This document shows positions 34,501-43,772 of a stretch of 64,000 nt of DNA, piece by piece. Every line of letters begins with the position of its first letter. Positions within the stretch are counted from its first letter, which is position 1. Location of the stretch: positions 124,001 through 188,000 of the forward strand of contig NZ_JAUOQR010000004.1 of assembly GCF_030547185.1 (NCBI RefSeq), written 5' to 3'. A model generated the notes under the pieces. The model saw nothing but the letters and a program-made list of their open reading frames with translations, was not told the DNA's origin and ran no database searches. This stretch comes from Neptuniibacter sp. 1_MG-2023 (GTDB lineage: Bacteria > Pseudomonadota > Gammaproteobacteria > Pseudomonadales > Balneatricaceae). Made by a program: the position numbers and the translations under genes.

Positions 34501-36336
34501 GCTGAAGTTCAGCCCGAAGTAGAAGGCCTGCCAGATAACCATGTGAGCGTACGTCTTAGTGTATCGGATACAGGGATTGGCATTTCTGATGAGTCTAAAA
34601 CGCGCTTATTTAATCCTTTTACGCAAGCGGATTCTAGTACGACACGCCGTTTTGGTGGCACTGGATTGGGATTATCCATCGTCAGTAAATTAGTTAGCCT
34701 TATGGGCGGAACGCTAGGTGTTGAAAGTACAGAAGGGGTAGGAAGTGTTTTTTGGGTTAGCTTGCCATTGAGAGCCCAAACATCTGACGAAATTATACTG
34801 CAAGAGAATCAAAACCGAGCTCTTTTTGTGTTGATTGCTGAGGATGATCCAAATGATGCTAAGCAGTTGCAAGAAATAACACGCGCCTTAGGTTGGCGTT
34901 CTGAAATAGTCAGTAATGGTAAGCAGTTAATTCAATCTTTTGTTACACGACAAGAAGAAAATCTACGGCCACCTGATGCTATGATCGTTGATTGGCAGAT
35001 GCCAGAGATGGACGGATTAGATGCGATTAATATTCTTGCGAACAAAGAGGATAGCGAGAAATTACCAGCGATTTTGATGATTTCAGCCCATGATAGTGAA
35101 ACCATTAAAAAGCATGATACGGAGCATTTGGTAAATCGATTTTTACATAAACCCGTCAATGCTTCGGCACTATTTAATGCAATTAATGATGCGGTGACGC
35201 TACACACGGGTAATGCTAAACGTGTATTACAATCCACCCATACTGAAGCTGTCAGCGCAAGATGGTTACCGGGAATTCGTTTGTTGGTAGTGGATGACAG
35301 CCCGACTAATTTAGAGGTGGTTAGTCATATTCTTGAGCATAACGGGGCGTTGGTTGAGACAGCAGGTAGTGGTGAAGAGGCCCTTGAAAGATTACAAGAT
35401 AGATCTAATGACTATGATGCAGTACTGATGGATGTACAAATGCCAGGTATTGATGGTCTTGAGACAACGCAGCGTATTCGTCATCAACTAGGCCTGAGTT
35501 CTTTACCTATTATTGCATTGACCGCAGGTGCTTTGCTGGAAGAGAAGAACCGTGCGTTGGATGCTGGAATGAATAACTTCCTTACTAAACCTATAGATCC
35601 ATCAAAACTTATCAACGTGTTAAGAATATCTGTAGAAGCTTATCGAAGTAAGGATATACCTATTGAAGCGATTAATGCAGCGGCGCCTGATCGGGATACT
35701 TGGCCAGACATAAGCGGTTTAAATCACGCTCAAGCCAAAAAATTGCTACTAGGAGATGAACAACTATTCTTAGATACGCTGGATAACTTGTTGCAAGAGT
35801 ATGCCAACCTTATGGTTCCGCCAGCCGTGGATTTTGATAAAAACAGGGAGACTGATCAGCGCTTGCAGATAGCATCTCAAGTTCATAAATTGAGAAGTGT
35901 TTCTGGAATGGTTGGCGCAGAGAAAATACAGTTGCTTGCCGCTGAGATTGAGACGGCTTTAAGAGCTGAAAATGAGCCGGTAATGAACTTGTTATCAGAA
36001 CTAGCGCTTGCATTACAAACACTACAGCAAGCGAGCTCCCGTCTCATAGATGCTAGGCGTAAAGAGAAAGATTCCGCTGTAAATCAGGAGTCAAACTTAA
36101 GCTCGAACCTGTCAGAGCCTGTATTTAAACAGGATGTAGTAGAACATATTCTGACCTTGTTAACTGAGCAGGATTTAAGCGCTTTGGCTAAAGTGGAAGA
36201 GCATAGTGCGATGCTGCGTGAGGCTTTGGGCTATAAGGGGTTTAAGGAGTTGAATGATAGTTTGATGAAACTTAACTTTGAACAGGCGGCTTCTTTAGTG
36301 GGTGCCCTTATAAAAACGTCTGGAGCTGAAGAGTAA
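31516..36336 (+). CDS. Large hybrid sensor kinase (CHASE, dCache-like, PAS, HisKA, HATPase, two REC, HPt)
   Basis: This 1606-residue protein has a TM helix (about 14-30), a periplasmic CHASE domain (about 45-265) and TM helices near 310-330 and 365-385. A second periplasmic dCache-like region (about 385-670) is followed by a further TM helix (about 675-695). The cytoplasmic part has a PAS domain (about 715-835), HisKA with His865 in NTSHEIRTPLNAV, and HATPase. Two receivers carry Asp1159 (MIVDWQMPEMDG) and Asp1306 (VLMDVQMPGIDG), and a C-terminal HPt domain has His1457. The phosphorelay can end on an external partner, most likely the REC-GGEEF protein 1 bp downstream. Confidence 0.9.
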   Translation: MKETKLNRYGFSTLRWPLVIGLLTTMIIAWMLDYQNKHDIKAYTNGLADKTENLIKERFQLFEYGLRGARGAIATAGVNEVTRKQFERYVNSRDIDNEFPGALGFGFIRRVPPSQEASFLARARQDGAPDFTIRALSPHEEDRFVIQYIYPIYKNRQAMGLDIGSESNRRSAALAAARDNKAYITNPITLVQANRKARKGVLILLPVYSHTALLTTVESREESVLGWAYAPLIIDDVLSDIDLLTDNASITLSNVKEEEPFFSVLDTYSSKLLKDSAVVRDVLVMGQHWKMTLTPTVEATDLIKSWNMDWVIAIGLGLTLCGLLVISLLRNGQVGEDQYDEILKADIHSLSIFFKSARFNRSWPYIFLILCFVFSVSSWFIVKSHLSSVSNELLKVKESVLLKLDNEATQFKRDVIFLANTPSISDLLNNQVEGVDSQNRLLSHHWYGTLADIFKAYMLAIPDVHQVRLIEAGNGWQESVKVQRDGDELEVYAQEELQFKGDEPYIAKTLQVGAGKVYVSNINLNREYGKIEQPARPVWRFSTPIFNEDGTPLAIVIVNVSADRVLNSFASNLPAESELYITNQAGDFLLHPNVEKTFTFEYGNPYRWDNEFKEATFLHKLSAFNMLRFDGQKGYVLADQGRFSLDEQIQGSRLEIYSVISQFFVVKKIAFNIAGVFCVFLILGFLVFVVQYWMWLNEKIRQRNALAVEIEAQRNKEMLRFKALLGSAPDATFVIDQIGIIKIVNAQAESMFGYDRVELEGLSIYKILPATADDGDAVHLMEYVEQPEKLPFGGNEEFLARRRDGKEFPVEISLNTVNIDEKLLVLASVRDISDRLAIEEKLRRALHDAEQATEAKSAFLANTSHEIRTPLNAVIGLTYLLNEEQLTDSQHRLVSKIQISGKSLLGIVNDVLDLSKIEANEMALEQYPLDLPEFFEEVSSVFAVQAEAKNIDFTCKLDPNLPSWVLADEVRLRQILVNLLSNAFKFTTIGKVSVRAEVQPEVEGLPDNHVSVRLSVSDTGIGISDESKTRLFNPFTQADSSTTRRFGGTGLGLSIVSKLVSLMGGTLGVESTEGVGSVFWVSLPLRAQTSDEIILQENQNRALFVLIAEDDPNDAKQLQEITRALGWRSEIVSNGKQLIQSFVTRQEENLRPPDAMIVDWQMPEMDGLDAINILANKEDSEKLPAILMISAHDSETIKKHDTEHLVNRFLHKPVNASALFNAINDAVTLHTGNAKRVLQSTHTEAVSARWLPGIRLLVVDDSPTNLEVVSHILEHNGALVETAGSGEEALERLQDRSNDYDAVLMDVQMPGIDGLETTQRIRHQLGLSSLPIIALTAGALLEEKNRALDAGMNNFLTKPIDPSKLINVLRISVEAYRSKDIPIEAINAAAPDRDTWPDISGLNHAQAKKLLLGDEQLFLDTLDNLLQEYANLMVPPAVDFDKNRETDQRLQIASQVHKLRSVSGMVGAEKIQLLAAEIETALRAENEPVMNLLSELALALQTLQQASSRLIDARRKEKDSAVNQESNLSSNLSEPVFKQDVVEHILTLLTEQDLSALAKVEEHSAMLREALGYKGFKELNDSLMKLNFEQAASLVGALIKTSGAEE

Positions 36337-36337
36337 T

Positions 36338-37273
36338 ATGATCAAGCCTAAGAGTGGTGAACTACCAGACATTCTAATTGTTGATGATGACAACACGGTC
36401 ATAATGGCATTAAACAAAGCTTTAGGGGAGATCGGACGAATTCGTTTTGCGTTAGATGCAAGGCAAGCGTTAACGATGATAAAAGCACAGCCGCCTAAGC
36501 TTCTTCTGCTCGATATGGGTTTGCCTGACATTAATGGATTAGAGGTGTGCCGCACACTAAAAGACAATCCCGATACTGCTGATATTCCTGTCTTATTTAT
36601 TACAAGTAATAGTGAGCTTGGTTTTGAAGAGGCTGTATTTGATGCGGGAGCCGCTGATTACATTGTTAAGCCACTTAACCCACGTGTGGTAGCGGCACGT
36701 GTACAGACACATTTGAATTACCATCAAGCCATTCACTTGCTTGAGCAGTTGGCGAAAATCGACTCTATGACGGGGCTTGCCAATCGTCGAGCATTTGATG
36801 AACGGTTAAGTGTTGAGCTAAGACGAATGTATCGTGAAAGAGAGCCTCTGACAGTTGCTATGATCGATATTGATCAATTTAAAAAGTACAACGATCACTT
36901 TGGTCATATAGAAGGTGATGTGTGTATCAAAGGTATTGCTCAGGCACTGGCTAATAATGTTCGGCGTCCGGCTGATATGGTTGCTCGGTATGGTGGTGAA
37001 GAGTTTGCGTTAATTCTACCTAATACAAATAAAGAGGGTGCTGAAATATTACTTCAGAAGCTCATTCTACTAATCGAAGAGTTGAATGTTGAGCATGCGC
37101 CAGATGCTATATATAAATGCGTCACTGTATCTGTTGGGTACAGTACTTTTTATCCAGAAAAAAAGAATCAAAATCATTTAGATGATTGGGCTGTCGTTAA
37201 AGCGGCTGACCGCGCCCTTTATGCCTCTAAAGATAAGGGGCGAAACCGACTGAGTTATCAGTCGGTGGAATGA
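36338..37273 (+). CDS. Response regulator with diguanylate cyclase output (REC-GGEEF)
   Basis: The 311-residue protein has an N-terminal receiver with acceptor Asp59 in LLLDMGLPDINGLEVC and a C-terminal GGEEF domain. The catalytic motif is GGEEF at 219-223, and an RxxD inhibitory site (RPAD, 210-213) lies five residues upstream. It is therefore probably an active, product-inhibited diguanylate cyclase. It starts 1 bp after the hybrid kinase stop codon, so the kinase's phosphorelay very likely controls it. This links the double-sensor kinase to c-di-GMP signalling. Confidence 0.93.
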   Translation: MIKPKSGELPDILIVDDDNTVIMALNKALGEIGRIRFALDARQALTMIKAQPPKLLLLDMGLPDINGLEVCRTLKDNPDTADIPVLFITSNSELGFEEAVFDAGAADYIVKPLNPRVVAARVQTHLNYHQAIHLLEQLAKIDSMTGLANRRAFDERLSVELRRMYREREPLTVAMIDIDQFKKYNDHFGHIEGDVCIKGIAQALANNVRRPADMVARYGGEEFALILPNTNKEGAEILLQKLILLIEELNVEHAPDAIYKCVTVSVGYSTFYPEKKNQNHLDDWAVVKAADRALYASKDKGRNRLSYQSVE

Positions 37274-37283
37274 GTCTAGCGTA

Positions 37284-38264
37284 TCAGATCCATTTCTTAC
37301 GTTTAAAGAGCACAATGAGCGCAAAGGAGATAATAAACATCGTACTGAGCAGCACATAATAGGCATTAGGGTGGTGCAGCTCTGGGATATTATCAAAGTT
37401 CATTCCGTATAAACCGGCTAAGAAACTTAGCGGTACAAAAATAGCGGTAATGACTGTAAGCACGCGCATTGAGACATTTTGCTGGTGTGAGCTTATTGAT
37501 ATATAGCCTTCAACCATATCTGAGCACATCTCGTAGTAGAGGCTAGATAAACTGTAAATACGTTCAAAGCGTTCATAAACATCAGTGAGATAGTGTTCAT
37601 GCTTTGATAGTTGAATAAATGAGGCTTTATCATCATTTGCGTGGGAGCAGAATTCTGCAAACATCTGTTGATGATAATTAAATATGCGCTTTAGGCGTAG
37701 AAGCTTTATCCGGTAGCCTGCTAAAGCGGCCATATGCCTTTCTCCTTCACCAGCTAGAAGGGCGTCTTCTTGTAACCCCAATTCATCTTCAAAATTCAGC
37801 ATATTAGATAGATAGGTATCGGATGACTTATGCATTATTTTTAGAGCCAGTAGCATCGGCTCCTCTATATAATCTGTAAGTGAATCCAATTGGATAATTT
37901 GGCTTATCCCCATGGAGTGTTCAGGGTGTACGGTGACTAAATATCGATCATTGATAAAAAAGCCGATCTGTTGGTGATTGTATTCCAACTCATTAATAAC
38001 GTCCGATATACCGCGGTACAAGATAAAAGTTTGATCTTGAAAAAGCTCTATTTTGGGTGGATGGCGTGTCCTAAGTACATCTTTCACTGCAAGGGCATTG
38101 CAGTTTAATGATGAGAGAAGCTCGCCAACCCATTGTTGATCCATCCCAGTGTACTGGATGTCTATCCAAATAAAACTTGATGCATCGTTTTGCCAAGCCG
38201 CTATCTGGTCTTCATTGCCGATCAACATAGGTTGACCGCTCTTTTTCCAATACGTTGTGACCAT
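37284..38264 (-). CDS. CorA-family divalent metal transporter
   Basis: The 326-residue protein has a large cytoplasmic N-terminal domain (about 1-260) and two C-terminal membrane helices (about 269-290 and 300-320). The conserved GMN signature (YGMNFDNIPEL) lies at the end of the first helix, and positive residues follow the second. The family carries Mg2+, Co2+ or, in the ZntB branch, Zn2+. The sequence does not allow the subtypes to be told apart with certainty. It converges closely on the cyclase gene (10 bp) and stands at the end of the RimK-region genes but separated from them by 20 bp. Confidence 0.88.
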   Translation of the reverse strand: MVTTYWKKSGQPMLIGNEDQIAAWQNDASSFIWIDIQYTGMDQQWVGELLSSLNCNALAVKDVLRTRHPPKIELFQDQTFILYRGISDVINELEYNHQQIGFFINDRYLVTVHPEHSMGISQIIQLDSLTDYIEEPMLLALKIMHKSSDTYLSNMLNFEDELGLQEDALLAGEGERHMAALAGYRIKLLRLKRIFNYHQQMFAEFCSHANDDKASFIQLSKHEHYLTDVYERFERIYSLSSLYYEMCSDMVEGYISISSHQQNVSMRVLTVITAIFVPLSFLAGLYGMNFDNIPELHHPNAYYVLLSTMFIISFALIVLFKRKKWI

Positions 38265-38284
38265 TTACTATGGCGTCCTATAGA

Positions 38285-39310
38285 TTAACGATTAAGTTCG
38301 TCAGAGAGGTCTTCTTGAAACTCATCAACTTTGGCTTCAATCTCTTCAATGTCGCCAAAGCGGGCAATGTGATAAAGCGCATCTCCTTCATTAACTAAGG
38401 GGAGATTGGTTTTTCCAATCACAATGCCGCTATAGGGAGAGGTGATTTGCGCTTCTTTCTCACCAAAAGGGTCAGACACAACACCCAGTAAGGTGCCTTT
38501 GCTGACACGACCACCAAGGGGGATAAGTGCGCGCAAAATACCACTTTCAGAGGCGCGTACCCATGAGCTAGAGCGGGCGACTACCGGTTCTTTATAGGAT
38601 TTACGTGTGCCTCGTGAAGGGGGAAGCATACCTAATGAGCGCATGACGTTTACAATCCCTTTTACGCCGGCCCTGATCGCCATTTCATCGAATCTTAGCG
38701 CTTCACCTGCCTCATATAGCAGCATTGGAATCCCATGTTCCGCTGCGGCTTCTCTAAGCGAACCATCTCTAAGGTTGGACGATATGATTACCGGAACATT
38801 AAAGGCGCGTGCGAGTTTGTCGGTTTCTTCATCATCCAGATTGGCACGAATTTGGGGAAGGTTCGTACGGTGTACCGCGCCAGTATGTAGATCTATACCG
38901 TGAGTACTTTGACAAACTATCTCCTCCATAAATAGGTGGGCGATACGCGCTGCAAGGGAGCCTTTTTCACTGCCAGGAAAGGAGCGATTAAGGTCGCGCC
39001 GATCTGGTAGGTAGCGAGAGTGGCTCAGTAATCCGTGCACATTAACGATAGGCACGGCGATTAATGTGCCTTTAATACGTTTAAGTGCAGGCAGGGTTAA
39101 CACGCGCCGGATAATCTCAACCCCATTGATCTCATCGCCATGTATTGCGGCGCTGAGAAATAGTCGAGGACCATCTCGTTTACCATTGATAACGTGAACA
39201 GGGATGGTCATAGGCGTATGGGTGTAGAGGCGGCCTGCCGGAAGCTCAATGGTCGTCCGTGTACCTGGGGCGACCTTTGTTCCGTTAATAGTAAACGTTG
39301 TATCTGCCAT
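38285..39310 (-). CDS. Succinylglutamate desuccinylase/aspartoacylase-family (M14-like) metallohydrolase
   Basis: The 341-residue protein has the zinc-binding motif of the AstE/ASPA family, SAAIHGDEINGVE near residues 52-64, and a later His in GIDLHTGAVHRTNLP. It has an extra C-terminal biotinyl-like beta domain (about 240-325) found in the uncharacterised branch of this family. It is likely to remove an acyl or glutamate group from a small molecule or peptide, but the substrate is not known. The stop of the previous gene lies 5 bp upstream, so it is part of the RimK operon. This three-gene set is widespread in marine gammaproteobacteria. Confidence 0.82.
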   Translation of the reverse strand: MADTTFTINGTKVAPGTRTTIELPAGRLYTHTPMTIPVHVINGKRDGPRLFLSAAIHGDEINGVEIIRRVLTLPALKRIKGTLIAVPIVNVHGLLSHSRYLPDRRDLNRSFPGSEKGSLAARIAHLFMEEIVCQSTHGIDLHTGAVHRTNLPQIRANLDDEETDKLARAFNVPVIISSNLRDGSLREAAAEHGIPMLLYEAGEALRFDEMAIRAGVKGIVNVMRSLGMLPPSRGTRKSYKEPVVARSSSWVRASESGILRALIPLGGRVSKGTLLGVVSDPFGEKEAQITSPYSGIVIGKTNLPLVNEGDALYHIARFGDIEEIEAKVDEFQEDLSDELNR

Positions 39311-39315
39311 AGATA

Positions 39316-40221
39316 TTAACCTTTACCCCGTGTTTTTGTTCGATGAGGTTTTGCATTTTTCTCAATGAAATCAATAATCATACCCGCTATATCTTTGCCA
39401 GTTGCGGATTCGATTCCCTCTAACCCAGGTGATGAATTCACTTCCATCACCAACGGGCCTCGCTCTGAACGTAAGAGATCAACCCCAGCCACATTGAGCC
39501 CCATTATTTTGGCTGCATTGACTGCGGTGGCTCGTTCAGCGGGGGATATTCTAATCAGTGATGCACTGCCGCCACGATGAAGGTTGGAACGGAATTCCCC
39601 CGCCATTGCTTGGCGTTTCATCGCAGCAACGACTTTATCACCAATAACTAAGCAGCGAATATCGGCACCGCCAGCTTCTTTAATATATTCCTGCACCATA
39701 ATATTCACTTTTAGACCCATGAAGGCTTCAAGTACGCTTTCGGCTGCTTTTTGTGTTTCAGCAAGGACAACGCCTATACCTTGAGTACCCTCAAGTAACT
39801 TGATGACGAGAGGTGCACCGCCAACCATTTTGATTAGATCGCCTATATCATCAGGGTTGTTCGCAAATCCAGTAAAGGGCATACCTACGCCTTTACGGGA
39901 AAGTAACTGCATAGTACGTAGTTTGTCTCTAGAGCGAGAAATAGCGACTGACTCATTTAAAGGGTAGGAACCCATCATTTCAAACTGACGTAGAACCGCA
40001 GTGCCGTAAAAGGTAATAGAAGCGCCAATACGAGGAATGACGGCATCAAAGTGGGGTAGTGGTTCGCCTTTAAAGTGAGCCTGTGGTTTATTTGATGCAA
40101 TATCCATATAGGTTCTTAAGGCATCTACCACCATAGCTTCGTGGCCACGCTGCTCGCATGCTTCGACGAGACGGCGAGTTGAATAGAGCTTTCTGTTACG
40201 TGAAAGGATGGCGATATTCAT
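39316..40221 (-). CDS. rimK: RimK-type ATP-grasp glutamate ligase
   Basis: The 301-residue ATP-grasp enzyme has the typical RimK length and motifs, for example [19 protein letters not shown] near the start of the central domain, [17 protein letters not shown] at the ATP site and [14 protein letters not shown] at the metal site near the C-terminus. RimK adds glutamate residues to the C-terminus of ribosomal protein S6 and can make poly-glutamate. It overlaps the zinc-protease-like gene upstream by 4 bp. In other bacteria RimK activity responds to c-di-GMP and to RimB; whether the same holds here is inference. Confidence 0.93.
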   Translation of the reverse strand: MNIAILSRNRKLYSTRRLVEACEQRGHEAMVVDALRTYMDIASNKPQAHFKGEPLPHFDAVIPRIGASITFYGTAVLRQFEMMGSYPLNESVAISRSRDKLRTMQLLSRKGVGMPFTGFANNPDDIGDLIKMVGGAPLVIKLLEGTQGIGVVLAETQKAAESVLEAFMGLKVNIMVQEYIKEAGGADIRCLVIGDKVVAAMKRQAMAGEFRSNLHRGGSASLIRISPAERATAVNAAKIMGLNVAGVDLLRSERGPLVMEVNSSPGLEGIESATGKDIAGMIIDFIEKNAKPHRTKTRGKG

Positions 40222-40691
40222 TTGTCTGCCTTTTGGCTTGAATTGTGTGTCATATCATCGGAGGAACCTAATAAAAATGTGGCTGCAGGATCTACGATGA
40301 GCCGTCCGTCAATTGCTGAGTGGCCTAACACTAAACGGAATGTCATTTCATCCATATTGGTAATTACCAACTCAACAGGCCACTGCTCGTTCCCCATTTG
40401 AATCGTCGTTTTTATAAGATAATCGTCTTCTTTTTTGCCGTACTTATTTGTACCTTCGAACTTGCCGAGGATGGGGGCTTCGCAGAGTACAGCGTCTGTC
40501 CGATCATTCTGTTTTGGATGAATACAAAAGCGGACGTGAGGCTGCCCATCTTTTTCAAACTCCTCAGTCATAAAGGCATGCAGGGTCGATGTTTGCCTTC
40601 CTGAGTCAATTTTGGTTTGTAATGGCGTTAAACCGAGCTCAGGAAGTAGAGCCCATTCTTGCCAGCCTGTTGATATACGTTCTTTACCCAT
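40218..40691 (-). CDS. RimB-type retropepsin-like protease (ATP-dependent zinc protease family)
   Basis: This 157-residue protein has the single-domain retropepsin-like fold of the RimB family. Characteristic parts are [21 protein letters not shown] (about 18-38), holding the catalytic DSG-type motif, and [21 protein letters not shown] (about 121-141). Proteins of this type are found next to rimK, and in Pseudomonas RimB cleaves the glutamate tail that RimK adds to S6. Here it is the first gene of the operon and overlaps rimK by 4 bp. It is cytoplasmic, with no signal peptide. Confidence 0.82.
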   Translation of the reverse strand: MGKERISTGWQEWALLPELGLTPLQTKIDSGRQTSTLHAFMTEEFEKDGQPHVRFCIHPKQNDRTDAVLCEAPILGKFEGTNKYGKKEDDYLIKTTIQMGNEQWPVELVITNMDEMTFRLVLGHSAIDGRLIVDPAATFLLGSSDDMTHNSSQKADK

Positions 40692-41051
40692 GGTGCATAC
40701 CTATAATGTATAAGCCTAGCGCTGCTTTTTGAGTGGATAAGTTAGAAGTGCTGCAGGCAGAATTTACGCTTCTCCTTTTACCAAGGAAAATCTGTTATTG
40801 CACTCTATTTCAGTTAATCAAGGCTATTTAAAAATCATCTATTGATTAGCGGTATTCCAAAGAGGGAGCCGATTGATAGCTAACCCTGAACTAACTTTAG
40901 GTAGAGATATCTATTTTGTCGACTAATGGGGTTTCTTATTATTGAAGAAGGGAAGCGGTAATGGGATTAGGCTATGTATCGTTCTATTCGGTATACTCTA
41001 ATAACACAGGATACTAATTTTTGTGCACTTATATTCTAATTGTTGATATTT
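40692..41051. other. 360-bp divergent intergenic region
   Basis: It lies between the RimB-type gene and the binding-protein gene. A tatact -10-like box is seen at 40992-40997 without a convincing -35 box. No other feature is supported. Confidence 0.3.
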
Positions 41052-41813
41052 ATGCGTCATATATTGATTTTAATTTGTTTGTTCTTTGTTGTTATGCCTC
41101 GGGCTTATGCTGAACACATATTAATTGCGGCAGACCGCTGGTGTCCGTTTAATTGTGAAGTAGGTGCCGAACTGCCCGGTTTTATGGTGGAGGTTGCCCA
41201 GCGGGTATTCTCAGACCATGGACATGATGTTGAATATATAGAGATGAACTGGTCGCGTGCTATTCAAGAAACGCGAAAAGGTAATATTAATGCCATTATG
41301 GGGGGCTTTAAGAGTGATGCCCCACATTTCATCTATCCTCAAGAAGAGTTGGCGGTTTTGGCGAACTCTTTCTTTGTGCGTAAAGATAGTGACTGGACTT
41401 ATGAGGGAGTTGAATCCCTTAAATATGTGCAGTTAGGGGCTATTTTAGGCTATGACTACGGTGATGAGTTAAGGAGTTATATCCAAGAGAGTGGTGCTGA
41501 GAGAGTCACTATGCTCAATGGGAATTATCATTTGTTATCTCAGGGGATTAAATTACTTGATAGGCATCGTATTGATGCGATGATCGAAACTGATCCTGTG
41601 TTTTGGTATACCGCAAATCAGTTGGGTGTAGCGGATCAATTTAAATTTGCTGGCACAGTTGTGCAACGGGAAAAAGCGTATATCGCTTTTTCTCCAGCAC
41701 TGAAAAGTTCAACAGTGTATGCAGACCTTCTATCTGATGGCATAAAAAAGCTTAGGGCGTCGGGAGAACTCTCCACAATTTTAGCTAAATATGGCCTTAA
41801 GGATTGGAAATAA
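41052..41813 (+). CDS. Periplasmic amino-acid-type binding protein (SBP_bac_3)
   Basis: This exported protein of about 253 residues has a signal peptide cleaved near AYA-E (about residue 20) and the two-lobe SBP_bac_3 fold, with the hinge-like DRWCPFN start and NINAIMGG-like NINAIMGGF. The two N-terminal Cys (CPFNC) may form a disulfide. The ATG at 41052 is used; the TTG at 41040 would add four residues before the signal peptide and has no ribosome site. No ABC permease is adjacent, so it may act as an orphan binder or feed a sensor. Its ligand is unknown. Confidence 0.78.
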   Translation: MRHILILICLFFVVMPRAYAEHILIAADRWCPFNCEVGAELPGFMVEVAQRVFSDHGHDVEYIEMNWSRAIQETRKGNINAIMGGFKSDAPHFIYPQEELAVLANSFFVRKDSDWTYEGVESLKYVQLGAILGYDYGDELRSYIQESGAERVTMLNGNYHLLSQGIKLLDRHRIDAMIETDPVFWYTANQLGVADQFKFAGTVVQREKAYIAFSPALKSSTVYADLLSDGIKKLRASGELSTILAKYGLKDWK

Positions 41814-41849
41814 TAGAGAGATCTAATAGAGAGTATCTATCTGATACGG

Positions 41850-41878
41850 GCATGCTAGGTAACAAGTTTATAGCATGC
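41850..41878. terminator. Inverted repeat between convergent genes
   Basis: An 8-bp stem (gcatgcta 41850-41857 with tagcatgc 41871-41878) has a 13-base loop, between the binding protein and the ABC exporter. The following T content is modest. Confidence 0.5.
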
Positions 41879-41887
41879 AGTTTATTA

Positions 41888-43717
41888 TCACTTTTCACCT
41901 AAAAAGCCACCGCTTTGATGGGCCCATAACTGGGCATAAATTCCCTGCTTTTGAATTAACTCGTTATGGGTTCCCTGTTCAAGTACTTTTCCCTCATTTA
42001 AGACGATTAAGCGGTCTAAAGCTGCGATAGTCGATAGGCGATGGGCAATCGCTATAACGGTTTTGTTTTCCATTAAGGTATATAAGCTAGATTGGATTGC
42101 GGCTTCGACTTCAGAATCTAATGCAGATGTTGCTTCATCTAAGATAATTATAGGTGCATCTTTAAGTAATACGCGGGCGATTGCGATCCGTTGGCGTTGT
42201 CCACCGGATAGTTTTACACCCCGTTCGCCCACGTGGGCATCATAGCCTGTACGTCCGGCACTATCGCGTAGGCCTAGAATGAAGTCGTGTGCTTCCGCTT
42301 TTTTAGCTGCATAGATCATCTCTTCTTCGCTTGCTTCAGGTCGACCATAAAGTAGATTATCGCGCACTGAACGATGAAGGAGTGCGGTATCTTGAGTGAC
42401 CATGCCTATATGCGCGCGCAGGGAGTCTTGTGTTGTGTCTCTAATATCTTGGCCATCAATTTGTATAGAGCCACTTTCAACATCGTAAAAACGCATAAGC
42501 AAATTAACAATGGTTGATTTCCCTGCGCCAGAACGACCTACTAAGCCTATTTTTTCACCCGATTTTATCGCCAAATTTAACTGATCTATGATCTTTTTCT
42601 CTTCACCGTAACCAAAGCTGACAGCGTTAAAGTCTATTGCCCCATTTTTTATTTTAAGTGCTTTTGCATGGGCTTTATCTTGGATCTGGAGTGGCTTTGA
42701 AAGTGTGCTCATGCCATCGGCAACTGTGCCAATATTCTCAAAAAGTGCACTGATCTCCCACATAATCCAGTGCGCCATACCATTTAACCGCAGAGCTAAG
42801 GCGATAGAGATAGCGATGGCACCAACAGATACAGCATTTTCGAGCCAAAGCCAGATGGAAAGAGAGGCTACAGAAAATGAGAGCAGGTGGTTTATGCATT
42901 GCACACTAAGGTTCAGCCCTGTGGCAAGACGCATCTGTTTATGGACAGTCTTTAAAAATAGATCCATACCCTCCTTAGCGTATTCAGCTTCTCGCTGAGT
43001 ATGGGAAAAAAGTTTTATGGTTGTAATGTTGGCATAGGAATCGACAATTCGTCCGGTCATCATTGAGCGAGCATCGGCTTGCTCGGTAGATATTTTTTTC
43101 AAGCGAGGGACAAAATAGGTTTGGATCCCTACATAGAATAATAACCAAATGGCCATAGGTAAGGTGAGGCGCCAATCTGATTGAGCGACTAATACTAGCA
43201 TGGCAAAAAAGTAGACAACGATAAACACCATGACATCTAGTAGTTTCATTACTGATTCACGTATAGAAAGTGCCGTCTGCATCACTTTTGTTGAGATTCG
43301 TCCGGCAAAGTCATCGGCATAAAAGGAGACGCTTTGTTTTAAAAGATAGCGATGGGCGAGCCAACGGATGGACATAGGGTAGTTACCCAAAAGAGTTTGG
43401 TGGGTAATTAATGAATGTAGTAGACCGGCAATGGGCAGCGCAATCAAAGGCACTAAGCTCATTAACAGAAGTTGATCTGCTTCTTGCTCAAGAAAGGTGG
43501 CTCTATCTTTAGTTGATAGCCAATCAACTAGTTGTCCCATAAAACCAAATAGAGTGACTTCTAAAATGGCAACCGTAGCGGTGAGTAAAGACATCGCTAT
43601 TAATGGCCATTCTGCCCCTTTTGTATAGTGACGACAGAACGCATAAAGGCCTTTGGGCGGTTGGCTAGGCTCTGCAGGAGGAAAAGCGGGAATCAGCTTT
43701 TCAAAAAATGAAAACAT
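41888..43717 (-). CDS. ABC exporter, fused permease-ATPase (MdlB/MsbA-type)
   Basis: The 609-residue half-transporter has six membrane helices in the first 330 residues and a C-terminal ABC ATPase. The ATPase has Walker A GLVGRSGAGKST, signature LSGGQRQ, Walker B IIILDEATSALD and the switch His in AHRLST. It works as a dimer. The substrate cannot be predicted; the family includes lipid and drug exporters. It is monocistronic, or possibly first of a short group with the downstream gene on the minus strand absent. Confidence 0.88.
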   Translation of the reverse strand: MFSFFEKLIPAFPPAEPSQPPKGLYAFCRHYTKGAEWPLIAMSLLTATVAILEVTLFGFMGQLVDWLSTKDRATFLEQEADQLLLMSLVPLIALPIAGLLHSLITHQTLLGNYPMSIRWLAHRYLLKQSVSFYADDFAGRISTKVMQTALSIRESVMKLLDVMVFIVVYFFAMLVLVAQSDWRLTLPMAIWLLFYVGIQTYFVPRLKKISTEQADARSMMTGRIVDSYANITTIKLFSHTQREAEYAKEGMDLFLKTVHKQMRLATGLNLSVQCINHLLSFSVASLSIWLWLENAVSVGAIAISIALALRLNGMAHWIMWEISALFENIGTVADGMSTLSKPLQIQDKAHAKALKIKNGAIDFNAVSFGYGEEKKIIDQLNLAIKSGEKIGLVGRSGAGKSTIVNLLMRFYDVESGSIQIDGQDIRDTTQDSLRAHIGMVTQDTALLHRSVRDNLLYGRPEASEEEMIYAAKKAEAHDFILGLRDSAGRTGYDAHVGERGVKLSGGQRQRIAIARVLLKDAPIIILDEATSALDSEVEAAIQSSLYTLMENKTVIAIAHRLSTIAALDRLIVLNEGKVLEQGTHNELIQKQGIYAQLWAHQSGGFLGEK

Positions 43718-43772
43718 AAGTCTCTCTAACAGTGAATAAGGTAGTTATGAGTGGTGGGGTCAATCACAGCCG

